7,785 bases of DNA from Candidatus Elarobacter sp. (GTDB lineage Bacteria; Vulcanimicrobiota; Vulcanimicrobiia; Vulcanimicrobiales; Vulcanimicrobiaceae). The notes below the pieces were generated by a model that worked only from the letters and a program-made list of their open reading frames with translations, had not been told where the DNA came from and searched no databases. A program made the translations under genes and the position numbers. The stretch is from positions 1-7,785 of the forward strand of contig JASLGJ010000334.1 in NCBI GenBank assembly GCA_030150085.1, given 5' to 3'. Shown here one piece after another: positions 1-5,679 of this stretch (positions are counted from its first letter, which is position 1; each line of letters begins with the position of its first letter).

Positions 1-267
1 CTCGAAGATCGCGCCGGTATCGTGGCGGCGCGCCCGCACGAGCGCGTACCGCACCGCGATCGTGCGCCCCGACGCGGCGCTCTCGGTAACGTCGACGTGC
101 CCGCACAGCACGCGGTCGCGAGCAGGGAGGCCTGGGATGCGGCACGGCACCGGTGCGGCGGAGACGGACCCGCTGGGCGCGGCGGCCGAGGCGGCGGAGA
201 CGGGCCCTGCGCCGGCGGCGAGCGGCACGAGCGCGAACAGGGCGGCGAGCGCGAGGACGGGTCGCAT
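1..267 (-). CDS. Exported alpha/beta-hydrolase-like protein, N-terminal part only
   Basis: Reading the minus strand from the ATG at 267 gives 89 codons open to the window edge, so the 3' end of the gene is missing. Residues 1 to about 25 (MRPVLALAALFALVPLAAGA onward) form a typical Sec signal peptide, so the product is probably exported. After it come a Cys (CRIPGLP), then a second Cys-Gly, an acidic stretch and a Gly-Arg-Thr-Ile strand leading to ALVRARR. This spacing resembles the N-terminal cap of TAP-like/proline-iminopeptidase alpha/beta hydrolases, where a conserved Cys-Gly precedes a 'VPE...GRTI' segment. The nucleophile elbow and catalytic triad would lie outside the window, so the family call is an inference. 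A GGAGAG motif 8 nt upstream supports this start. It is divergent from the serine hydrolase gene. Coding is reasonably sure; the family is tentative. Confidence 0.6.
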   Translation of the reverse strand, partial: MRPVLALAALFALVPLAAGAGPVSAASAAAPSGSVSAAPVPCRIPGLPARDRVLCGHVDVTESAASGRTIAVRYALVRARRHDTGAIFE

Positions 268-275
268 GGGAACGG

Positions 276-281
276 CTCTCC
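276..281 (-). promoter_or_regulatory. Ribosome binding site of the left-edge hydrolase
   Basis: On the minus strand this reads GGAGAG, 8 nt before the ATG at 267. It is the clearest Shine-Dalgarno-like site in the window. It supports the minus-strand start and argues against the plus-strand neighbour starting at the ATG at 266, which would overlap this start codon. Confidence 0.45.
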
Positions 282-343
282 GGGCCGGCCCCGCCGGCTC
301 CCTGCGGCGGTGCGCGAGCCGCGCGCGGCGACGCGCCGGGTCC

Positions 344-1681
344 GTGCGCCGTCTGCTCGCCGTCCTGTGCTGCATCGCCTCGCTGACGGCGCCGCCCGCC
401 GCCGCCGCCGACCGGAACCTCGCCGTCGCGACCGGCCTTCCCGCCGACGCGCGCACCACGCTCGACCGGCTCGTCGGCGACGCGATCCAAGCCCAGAGCC
501 TGCCCGGCGGCGTGCTCGTGGTGACCTCGTCGACACGCGTGCTGTACCGCCGAGCGTACGGGGTGCGGACGCTCGAGCCGCGCACCGTCGCCAACGACCC
601 GCGCACGCTCTACGAGCTCGCCTCGGCCACCAAGCCGCTGGCGACGGCGAGCGCGGTGATGCTGCTCGCGCAGCGCGGCGTGCTGCGCCTGAACGACCGC
701 GTCAGCCGCTGGATTCCCGAGTTCGCGCAGAATGGCAAGCACGACGTCACCCTGCTGCAGCTCCTCACCCACACCGGCGGGATGCAGATCGACTACGTGC
801 GCGCCGACTACCAGGCCGACATCCCGACCATCCTCGCCCATACCTATGCCGCGCCCCTGCGCTTCGCGCCCGGCACGAAGTTCGAGTACAGCGACTTGGC
901 CTTCATCACGCTCGCCGCCGTCGTCGCGCGCGCCTCGGGCATGGCCTACGAGCGCTTCGTGCAGGAGCAGATCTTCCGCCCGCTGGGGATGCGCGACGCG
1001 TTCTTCGACACCACCATCGACCCCGCGCACGCCGCCCGCCTGGCGCCCCAGACCCGCGATCAGACGGTGCAGAAGCTGCGCGACGCCTTCGGCACCGTGC
1101 CGGGGTTGAACGGCCACGCCGGGATGCTGGCCACCGCCGACGACGCCGCCCTGCTCGCCCGGGCCTACCTGCGCGCGGCGCGCGGCGAGAGCACGGCGGG
1201 CTTCGCGCTGACGCCGGCCAGCGTGCGCGCCATGACCGAGCCGCGCTACGTCGGGGAGGGGCAGGTGCGCGGCCTCGGCTGGGACCTCGACAGCGCCTAC
1301 TCGCGCAACCGCGGCGAGGTCTTCGCGCGCGGCGGCTTCGGCCACACCGGCTCCTCGGGCACCAGCATCTGGATCGACCCCGCCGCGGACGCCGCGGTGG
1401 TGTTCGCCTCCAACGCCCACTACCCGGACGACCGCGGCACGACGCTCTACCTCGAAGCGATGCTCGACACGGTCGTCGCCGCCCGCCTGGAGTACGACCG
1501 CCGGGCGCGCGACCCGGTTGACGCGGCGCGCGAGCAGTCGGCCCGCTTCAGCGCCGACACGGCCCGCAGCGCGCTCGGCTTCCCGGCCTCGCCGGGGCCC
1601 GTGCCCACTCCGAAGCCGTCGCCTGCGCCGACGCCCTCACCGGCAAGCTCGCCTACCGCGCCAGCCGGCACCGTTCCCTGA
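344..1681 (+). CDS. Exported serine hydrolase, beta-lactamase/esterase family (PF00144 type)
   Basis: Predicted penicillin-recognising serine hydrolase of the class C beta-lactamase/DD-peptidase/esterase superfamily, 445 aa from the GTG at 344. The three active-site motifs are visible: S-A-T-K at residues 94-97 (nucleophile Ser94, general base Lys97), Y-S-D at 182-184 (the Y-x-N/Y-S-D element) and H-T-G at 334-336 (the K-T-G equivalent). HTG and YSD are common in esterases and peptidases of this superfamily rather than in true beta-lactamases, so hydrolysis of a peptide or ester is likelier than antibiotic resistance. Residues 1 to about 22 (MRRLLAVLCCIASLTAPPAA) are a signal peptide, so it acts outside the cytoplasm. 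Residues 415-445 are a Pro/Thr/Ser-rich tail. The frame is open upstream to an ATG at 266, but that would abut the divergent gene's start and add a long Arg-rich leader, so GTG 344 is preferred although its Shine-Dalgarno is weak. A symporter gene follows after 46 bp. Confidence 0.88.
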   Translation: MRRLLAVLCCIASLTAPPAAAADRNLAVATGLPADARTTLDRLVGDAIQAQSLPGGVLVVTSSTRVLYRRAYGVRTLEPRTVANDPRTLYELASATKPLATASAVMLLAQRGVLRLNDRVSRWIPEFAQNGKHDVTLLQLLTHTGGMQIDYVRADYQADIPTILAHTYAAPLRFAPGTKFEYSDLAFITLAAVVARASGMAYERFVQEQIFRPLGMRDAFFDTTIDPAHAARLAPQTRDQTVQKLRDAFGTVPGLNGHAGMLATADDAALLARAYLRAARGESTAGFALTPASVRAMTEPRYVGEGQVRGLGWDLDSAYSRNRGEVFARGGFGHTGSSGTSIWIDPAADAAVVFASNAHYPDDRGTTLYLEAMLDTVVAARLEYDRRARDPVDAAREQSARFSADTARSALGFPASPGPVPTPKPSPAPTPSPASSPTAPAGTVP

Positions 1682-1727
1682 GCTCAGGCTCCGAAGGGAG
1701 CCCACCGGCCCGGCCGAACCGAGCGCC

Positions 1728-3548
1728 ATGCAGTTGAGCGGCCTGGACATCGCGGTGATCGTCGCGTTCTTCGCGATCAACTTGGGGATCGGGCTCTGGT
1801 TCGCGCGCGGCAGCGGCAAGAATCTGGGCGAGTACTTCCTCTCGGGGCGCAACGCGCCGTGGTGGCTGACCGGCACCTCGATGGTGGCGACCACCTTCGC
1901 GGTCGACACCCCGCTGGCCGTGACCGGCTTCGTGGCCCAGAACGGGATCGCCGGCAACTGGCTGTGGTGGAACATGGCCGCGAGCGGCATCCTGACCGTG
2001 TTCTTCTTCGCCGCGCTGTGGCGCCGCTCGGGCGTGCTGACCGACGTCGAGTTCATCGAGCTGCGCTACGGCGGCAAGGCCGCGACCGCACTGCGCGGGG
2101 TGCGCGCGGTCTACCAGGGCGTGATCGTCAACACGATCATCATGGGCTGGGTCAACTTGGCGATGGTGAAGATCCTCTCGCTCACCCTGCACGTGCCGAC
2201 CACGCTCGCGCTGTACGTCTGCTTGATCCTGACCGCGCTGTACGTGACGATCGGCGGCTTCTGGTCGATCCTGGTGACCGACTTCCTGCAGTTCATCGTC
2301 AAAATGACGATGGCGATCGTGCTCGCGGTGGCCGCGGTCGCGGCGGTCGGCGGCATCGCCGCGCTCAAGACCGGCCTCGCGGCGCTCGACGCGCAGCGCC
2401 ACACCACGGGCGGCGGCGGTGGCTCGATCCTGGACTTCGTTCCGTCGGGCGACGCGAGCTGGATGCCGATCACGACCTTCCTGGTGTTCGTCGGGGTGAG
2501 CTGGTGGGCGTCGTCGTACCCGGGCGCGGAGCCCGGCGGCGGCTCGTACATCGCGCAGCGCATCTTCGCCTCCAAGAGCGAGAAGGACGCGGTGTTCGCG
2601 ACGCTGTTCTTCAACGTCGCGCACTACGCGCTGCGCCCCTGGCCGTGGATTCTCGTCGCGCTGGCGGCGCTGGTGCTCTACCCGCACGGCGTGACCGGCG
2701 CGAACGGCAAGCTCGACCCCGAGCTAGGCTACGTGCAGACGCTGGTCGACCACCTGCCCGTCGCGCTGCGCGGGCTGATGATGGCGGGCTTCCTGGCCGC
2801 CTACATGTCGACCATCGGCACGCAACTCAACCTGGGCGCGTCGTACCTCACCAACGACCTGTGGCGGCGCTTCATCCGCCCCGACGACACGGAGCGGCAC
2901 TACGTCGTCGTGTCGCGCTGGATGACCGTCGTCGCGCTGGTCCTGGCCGCGGTCGTGACGCAGTTCATGTCGTCGGTGGGCGACGCGTGGAAGTACCTGC
3001 TCACGCTGACCGCGGGCGTCGGCCTGGTGATGATCCTGCGCTGGTACTGGTGGCGGGTCAACGCCTGGAGCGAGATCTCCGCGCTGGCCGCCTCGGCCAT
3101 CGTCGGGAGCTGGTGCTACGTCAGCGGCGTGGTCGCCGGCGACGATCCCAACGCGACCGCCAAGCGGCTCCTGATCACCGTCGCCGCGACGACCGTGGTG
3201 TGGCTGGTCGTCACCTTCGTCACCAAGCCCGAGAGCGAAGCGACCCTGACCCACTTCTACGAGCGGGTGCGCCCGCACGCCGCCGGCTGGGGCCCCGTCG
3301 CCCGGCTCGTCCCCGGCGCCTCCGAGGACAACCTGGGCCTGGCGCTGATCGACTGGGTCGCCGGCCTAGGCCTGGTCTACGGCACCCTGTTCGGCATCGG
3401 TAGCCTCGTCCTCGGCGACCTCGGCAAAGGCCTGGCCTGGGTCGTTCTGGCCGCCGCCTGCGGCGCCGTGATCGCCCGCAACCTGCGCACGCCGACCGCG
3501 AAGGCCGTGCCCGCTACGCCCACACCGGCACCAACGACGACCGGCTGA
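1728..3548 (+). CDS. Sodium:solute symporter (SSS family)
   Basis: Inner-membrane Na+-coupled symporter of 606 aa, with the LeuT-like fold of the solute:sodium symporter family (TC 2.A.21). The start at ATG 1728 puts TM1 right at the N-terminus (LDIAVIVAFFAINLGIG, about residues 5-21). Family landmarks follow: the YFLSGR-type loop ending in W-W-L-T-G-T-S-M-V-A-T-T-F (TSM at 50-52) and Asp60, G-N-W-L-W-W-N at 76-82, a T-D-V-E-F-x-E-L-R-Y-G-G-K segment, and Met360-Ser361-Thr362 followed by T-Q-L-N-L-G-A-S-Y-L-T-N-D-L. In characterised members the Ser/Thr pair at this point helps form the Na2 sodium site. Many hydrophobic segments run to the C-terminus, which ends in a Pro/Thr/Ala tail. Residues around 225-235 include a run of glycines in a loop. 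The start lacks a well-spaced Shine-Dalgarno (AAGGGAG lies about 28 nt upstream). The substrate cannot be read from sequence; the upstream exported hydrolase suggests it imports a hydrolysis product. Confidence 0.9.
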   Translation: MQLSGLDIAVIVAFFAINLGIGLWFARGSGKNLGEYFLSGRNAPWWLTGTSMVATTFAVDTPLAVTGFVAQNGIAGNWLWWNMAASGILTVFFFAALWRRSGVLTDVEFIELRYGGKAATALRGVRAVYQGVIVNTIIMGWVNLAMVKILSLTLHVPTTLALYVCLILTALYVTIGGFWSILVTDFLQFIVKMTMAIVLAVAAVAAVGGIAALKTGLAALDAQRHTTGGGGGSILDFVPSGDASWMPITTFLVFVGVSWWASSYPGAEPGGGSYIAQRIFASKSEKDAVFATLFFNVAHYALRPWPWILVALAALVLYPHGVTGANGKLDPELGYVQTLVDHLPVALRGLMMAGFLAAYMSTIGTQLNLGASYLTNDLWRRFIRPDDTERHYVVVSRWMTVVALVLAAVVTQFMSSVGDAWKYLLTLTAGVGLVMILRWYWWRVNAWSEISALAASAIVGSWCYVSGVVAGDDPNATAKRLLITVAATTVVWLVVTFVTKPESEATLTHFYERVRPHAAGWGPVARLVPGASEDNLGLALIDWVAGLGLVYGTLFGIGSLVLGDLGKGLAWVVLAAACGAVIARNLRTPTAKAVPATPTPAPTTTG

Positions 3549-3558
3549 GAGGGCGGCT

Positions 3559-3580
3559 CGATACCGGAGATCGTCTTTTT
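3559..3580 (+). terminator. Possible weak terminator after the symporter gene
   Basis: An inverted pair CGAT (3559-3562) and ATCG (3570-3573) around a 7-nt loop is followed by TC and five T residues at 3576-3580, just after the symporter stop. The stem is only 4 bp, so this would be a weak intrinsic terminator. The T run is the most T-rich stretch nearby and lies between two converging genes, where a terminator is expected. Confidence 0.25.
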
Positions 3581-3879
3581 CTATTCGAGATCGTCGAAGC
3601 CGACGTTGCGGAAGTCGCGCCGGCCGTGGATCACGCGCACGATGCGCACCACCCCGGCGTCGATCCGATATGCGATGACATAGGGGCCTCGACCCAGGTT
3701 CGAATCCCCGGCATCAAGTCGTCCCGCCGCTTGCCCATTTCCGGCATGGCGAGAAGCTGCCGGAACGTGCGTTCCAACCGATCGAGCAACGCCTCAGCGC
3801 GTTGGAACGACTCCTGCCTGACATACGCGGCGATGTTCGCGAGATCGTCCGCGGCAGGCTGGGAGACGGAAAGACGCAC
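3581..3879 (-). pseudogene. parE: ParE-family toxin, frameshifted
   Basis: RelE/ParE-superfamily toxin, known in characterised members to inhibit DNA gyrase. Reading from GTG 3879 gives the N-terminal half: a strand (MRLSVSQPAADDLANIAAYV), two helices, then P-E-M-G-K-R-R-D-D-L-M-P-G-I-R-T-W. After about codon 64 this frame loses similarity and stops at 3631. In the frame shifted by one base, the missing C-terminal half is complete: Y-V-I-A-Y-R-I-D, then V-V-R-I-V-R-V-I-H-G-R-R-D-F, ending at a TAG at 3581-3583. Restoring one base to the GGGG run at 3683-3686 (plus strand) would join both halves into a 99-aa protein, a normal ParE length, reading ...EAPYVIAYRID... across the junction. The shift may be a real inactivating mutation or a homopolymer sequencing error. 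The gene starts 6 nt after the antitoxin stop, the usual antitoxin-toxin order. The family call is strong; loss of function is inferred. Confidence 0.85.
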
Positions 3880-3885
3880 TCGCGC

Positions 3886-4149
3886 TCAGGTGGTCGAGTC
3901 GCGCTCCTGGGTCGGGACCGCTCGAGCCCGTGCGAACGCCGTTTCGATCGACACCTCTTCACCACGCTCGATCGCATCGAGCCCGGGCGCGAGGAGTTGG
4001 CGGAACTGCTGCCGCGCTTCGGAGCGGCGCGCCTCTCGCTCTTCGAGCAAGTCGACCGCGGCGGCGATGGCCTGAGCCTCGTTCGCGTACCGCCCCGATG
4101 CAACGACCCGCTCGATGAACTCCCGCTGGTGCTGCGGCAACGCGCTCAT
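3886..4149 (-). CDS. parD: ParD-family antitoxin
   Basis: Antitoxin of a type II ParDE pair, 87 aa from the ATG at 4149. The N-terminus (MSALPQHQREFIERVVASGR) followed by Y-A-N-E-A-Q-A-I-A-A-A-V-D-L-L-E-E-R-E matches the ribbon-helix-helix DNA-binding part of ParD proteins, in which a 'V-A-S-G-R-Y' turn links the strand/helix to the second helix. The C-terminal part (GLDAIERGEEVSIETAFARA) corresponds to the toxin-wrapping segment. It lies directly upstream of the ParE gene with a 6-nt gap, so the two are translated from one message. ParD proteins usually repress their own promoter, and a TATACT box with the palindrome GTATAC lies just upstream. A GTG at 4167 in the same frame would add six residues (MRYTEG), but it would place the promoter box inside the gene, so ATG 4149 is preferred. 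The reading frame appears intact. Confidence 0.85.
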   Translation of the reverse strand: MSALPQHQREFIERVVASGRYANEAQAIAAAVDLLEEREARRSEARQQFRQLLAPGLDAIERGEEVSIETAFARARAVPTQERDSTT

Positions 4150-4155
4150 GCCCTC

Positions 4156-4161
4156 AGTATA
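4156..4161 (-). promoter_or_regulatory. Candidate -10 box (TATACT) of the ParD/ParE operon
   Basis: On the minus strand this reads TATACT, a 5-of-6 match to the sigma-70 -10 consensus and rare in such GC-rich DNA. It ends 6 nt before the ParD start codon at 4149, so transcription would begin at or next to the ATG, giving a leaderless or nearly leaderless message. The embedded 6-bp palindrome GTATAC (4157-4162) could be an operator half for ParD autorepression. No convincing -35 element is visible 17 nt upstream. Confidence 0.4.
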
Positions 4162-4170
4162 CCGCACGCT

Positions 4171-4569
4171 CTAAGGCGTCGGGGCTTCCGCCAGGGCGCC
4201 TAGGCGCTCGTCGAGCAGGCGGGCGGCGGTGTCCAGGGCTGGGCCGAGGGCCGCGGCGGGGACGGTGCGGAGGCGGTCGGCAGCTTCGATCAGCTCGCGG
4301 TCCAGGCAATGGAGGCGCTCCAGGACGGCGGGCGCGTAGGCGGCGTGCGCGGCGGCGCGGATCGCGCGCTGGTCGGAGAACTCGCAGCGCAGGAGCAGGC
4401 CGTCGAGCTGCTCGGCCGGCGGGCCGGCCGGGCGCAGGCGCTCGCGGACGGCGGCCAGGGCCTCGCCCAGGTAGGCCCGGACCTGCTTGTCGACCTGCTG
4501 CCGGGCGCCTTCGTCGCCGTAGCCGGCGTAGGCGGGGACCCGCTCGCGGAGGACCTCGAGGTCGCTCAT
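4171..4569 (-). CDS. Hypothetical protein, alpha-helical, 132 aa
   Basis: I do not recognise this family. The ORF runs from ATG 4569 to a TAG at 4171, with the G/C-rich third positions of a real gene in this frame. The product is soluble, with no signal peptide or membrane segment, and appears almost wholly helical. It opens with MSDLEVLRERVPAYAGYGDE, then a charged helix (Q-V-D-K-Q-V-R-A-Y-L-G-E-A-L-A-A-V-R-E-R-L), a central segment with L-L-L-R-C-E-F-S-D-Q-R-A-I-R, and helices rich in Ala, Leu and Arg up to the C-terminus. There are only two Cys residues and no clear catalytic motif. It is the first gene of the minus-strand run that continues into ParD 21 nt downstream, so it may be co-transcribed with the toxin-antitoxin pair. 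Its start lies 38 bp from that of the divergent cyclase-like gene. The ATG is directly preceded by GAGGG, which is too close to be an ideal ribosome binding site. Confidence 0.72.
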   Translation of the reverse strand: MSDLEVLRERVPAYAGYGDEGARQQVDKQVRAYLGEALAAVRERLRPAGPPAEQLDGLLLRCEFSDQRAIRAAAHAAYAPAVLERLHCLDRELIEAADRLRTVPAAALGPALDTAARLLDERLGALAEAPTP

Positions 4570-4607
4570 CCCTCGGATTACGGCGCCCCGCGGCCGAAGA
4601 CCCCGGT

Positions 4608-5672
4608 ATGGCCCTCACGGTCCTTCTGGTTCTGGCTGCCCTCGCGGCGCTGGCCGGCTGCATCGCCGGCTGGCGGCGCTGGCGCGCGGCCCGGCGCGAG
4701 CTGGACCGCGTCCGCAGCCTGTTCGCGCGCTACGTCGCGCCCTCGGTGGTCGAGGTGCTGCTGGCCCGCAAGGACGAGCGGCTGTTCACCGGCCGGGCCC
4801 TCACCGCGACGGTGCTGGTCTGCCGCATCCGCAACTTCGCCCACTTCGTCGAGGACTTGAGCCCCGAGCAGACGCTGCGCTACCTCAACGAGTTCTACGC
4901 CCTGGCGGGGACGGCGATCCAGCGCAACCGCGGCATCATCGAAACCTTCCTGGGCGACGGGATCGTGGCCGTGTTCGGGGTGCCGCTGGAGAACCCGATC
5001 CAGGAGGACGACGCGCTGCGCGCCGCGCTCGAGATCGTGCGCAACGTGGTCGCCATGCGCGAGCGCTGGGCGCGCCAGCACCGCAAGCCGTTCACCGTCG
5101 GGATCGGCATCAACACCGGCAGCGTGATCGCCGGCGACGCGGGCTTCCGCGACCGGCGCGAGTTCACCGTCGTCGGGCCCGAGGCGATGTTCGCCTACCG
5201 CCTGCAGGAAGCGGCGTTCGCGCTCAACGCCTTCATCGTCGCCTCGCGCCAGACGTGCACGGTGGTCACCGAGGAGTACCATCTCGTCCCGGTCAGCGGC
5301 ATCCCGCTGCCGGGCGTGCGCCGCCTGCTCGACGCGTTCGTGGTGCGCGGGCGCCGCCACGGCGCGGAGCGCTTCACCGTGCCGGTCGACGCGATGGTCC
5401 AGACGGCGGTCGAACCGCCGCCCCCCGCTCCGCAGCCGCGCCCCGCCGACGTGCAAAGCGCGCCGCCCCCTCCTCCGCCCGAACCGCCGCTCGCGCGCCC
5501 GCGCCCCCGCCCGCACCCCGCTCCGGCGGCGAGCGCCGCGAACGGCCTCAACTTGCCCGAGCTGCGCCGCGGCTGGCGCTTCGGAGACGACGACGCGGAG
5601 TCGTTCCTGCCCGACCCGCCCCCGCGCCGCGCGACCTACGAGGACGACGCCGGCCCGCCGCTCGACCTGTAG
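4608..5672 (+). CDS. Membrane-anchored class III adenylate/guanylate cyclase-like protein, probably catalytically degenerate
   Basis: A 354-aa protein with one N-terminal membrane segment (about residues 2-21, MALTVLLVLAALAALAGCIA), a short linker (R-Y-V-A-P-S-V-V-E-V-L-L) and a class III nucleotide cyclase domain at about residues 60-240. Its fold markers are clear: I-R-N-F, L-N-E-F-Y, the F-L-G-D-G-I-V-A-V-F-G core (Asp117), G-I-N-T-G-S-V-I-A-G and F-T-V-V-G followed by Y-R-L. Several residues needed for catalysis in the family are changed. The first metal-binding Asp of the usual F-x-D-I-R motif is Arg73, the purine-binding Lys position four before Asp117 is Thr113, and the transition-state Asn of the usual G-D-T-V-N motif is Met194 within G-P-E-A-M. 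Asp117 and Arg198 remain. Residues about 269-310 are a polyproline/Arg region and the C-terminus is acidic. It most likely binds rather than cyclises nucleotide. A weak GAAGA precedes the start by 7 nt. Confidence 0.87.
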   Translation: MALTVLLVLAALAALAGCIAGWRRWRAARRELDRVRSLFARYVAPSVVEVLLARKDERLFTGRALTATVLVCRIRNFAHFVEDLSPEQTLRYLNEFYALAGTAIQRNRGIIETFLGDGIVAVFGVPLENPIQEDDALRAALEIVRNVVAMRERWARQHRKPFTVGIGINTGSVIAGDAGFRDRREFTVVGPEAMFAYRLQEAAFALNAFIVASRQTCTVVTEEYHLVPVSGIPLPGVRRLLDAFVVRGRRHGAERFTVPVDAMVQTAVEPPPPAPQPRPADVQSAPPPPPPEPPLARPRPRPHPAPAASAANGLNLPELRRGWRFGDDDAESFLPDPPPRRATYEDDAGPPLDL

Positions 5673-5679
5673 CCGCCGC

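Noticed and set aside
22..1521. Plus-strand open frame (499 codons) overlapping the serine hydrolase in another frame
   Set aside because: Arg/Ala/Pro-rich low-complexity product with no motifs; the overlapping frame carries the S-x-x-K, YSD and HTG motifs.
1653..2687. Long minus-strand open frame (344 codons) antisense to the symporter
   Set aside because: Its product is Arg/His/Asp-rich with no family pattern, and the plus-strand frame clearly encodes an SSS transporter. It is an out-of-frame shadow typical of very GC-rich coding DNA.
3691..3714. tRNA T-arm-like sequence GGTTCGAATCC on the plus strand
   Set aside because: The flanking bases do not form a 5-bp T-stem, no acceptor, D-arm or anticodon arm can be placed around it, and the segment encodes conserved ParE residues on the other strand.
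3631..3879. Programmed frameshifting in parE
   Set aside because: No slippery heptamer and downstream structure is evident; the short G4 run is better explained by a one-base deletion or sequencing error.
3626..4203. Plus-strand open frames across the toxin-antitoxin pair
   Set aside because: They are antisense to the ParD/ParE coding frames and show no recognisable motifs.
4585..4594. GC palindromes in the 38-bp divergent gap before the cyclase-like gene
   Set aside because: Six-base GC palindromes such as CCGCGG are expected by chance at this base composition, so no operator is called.
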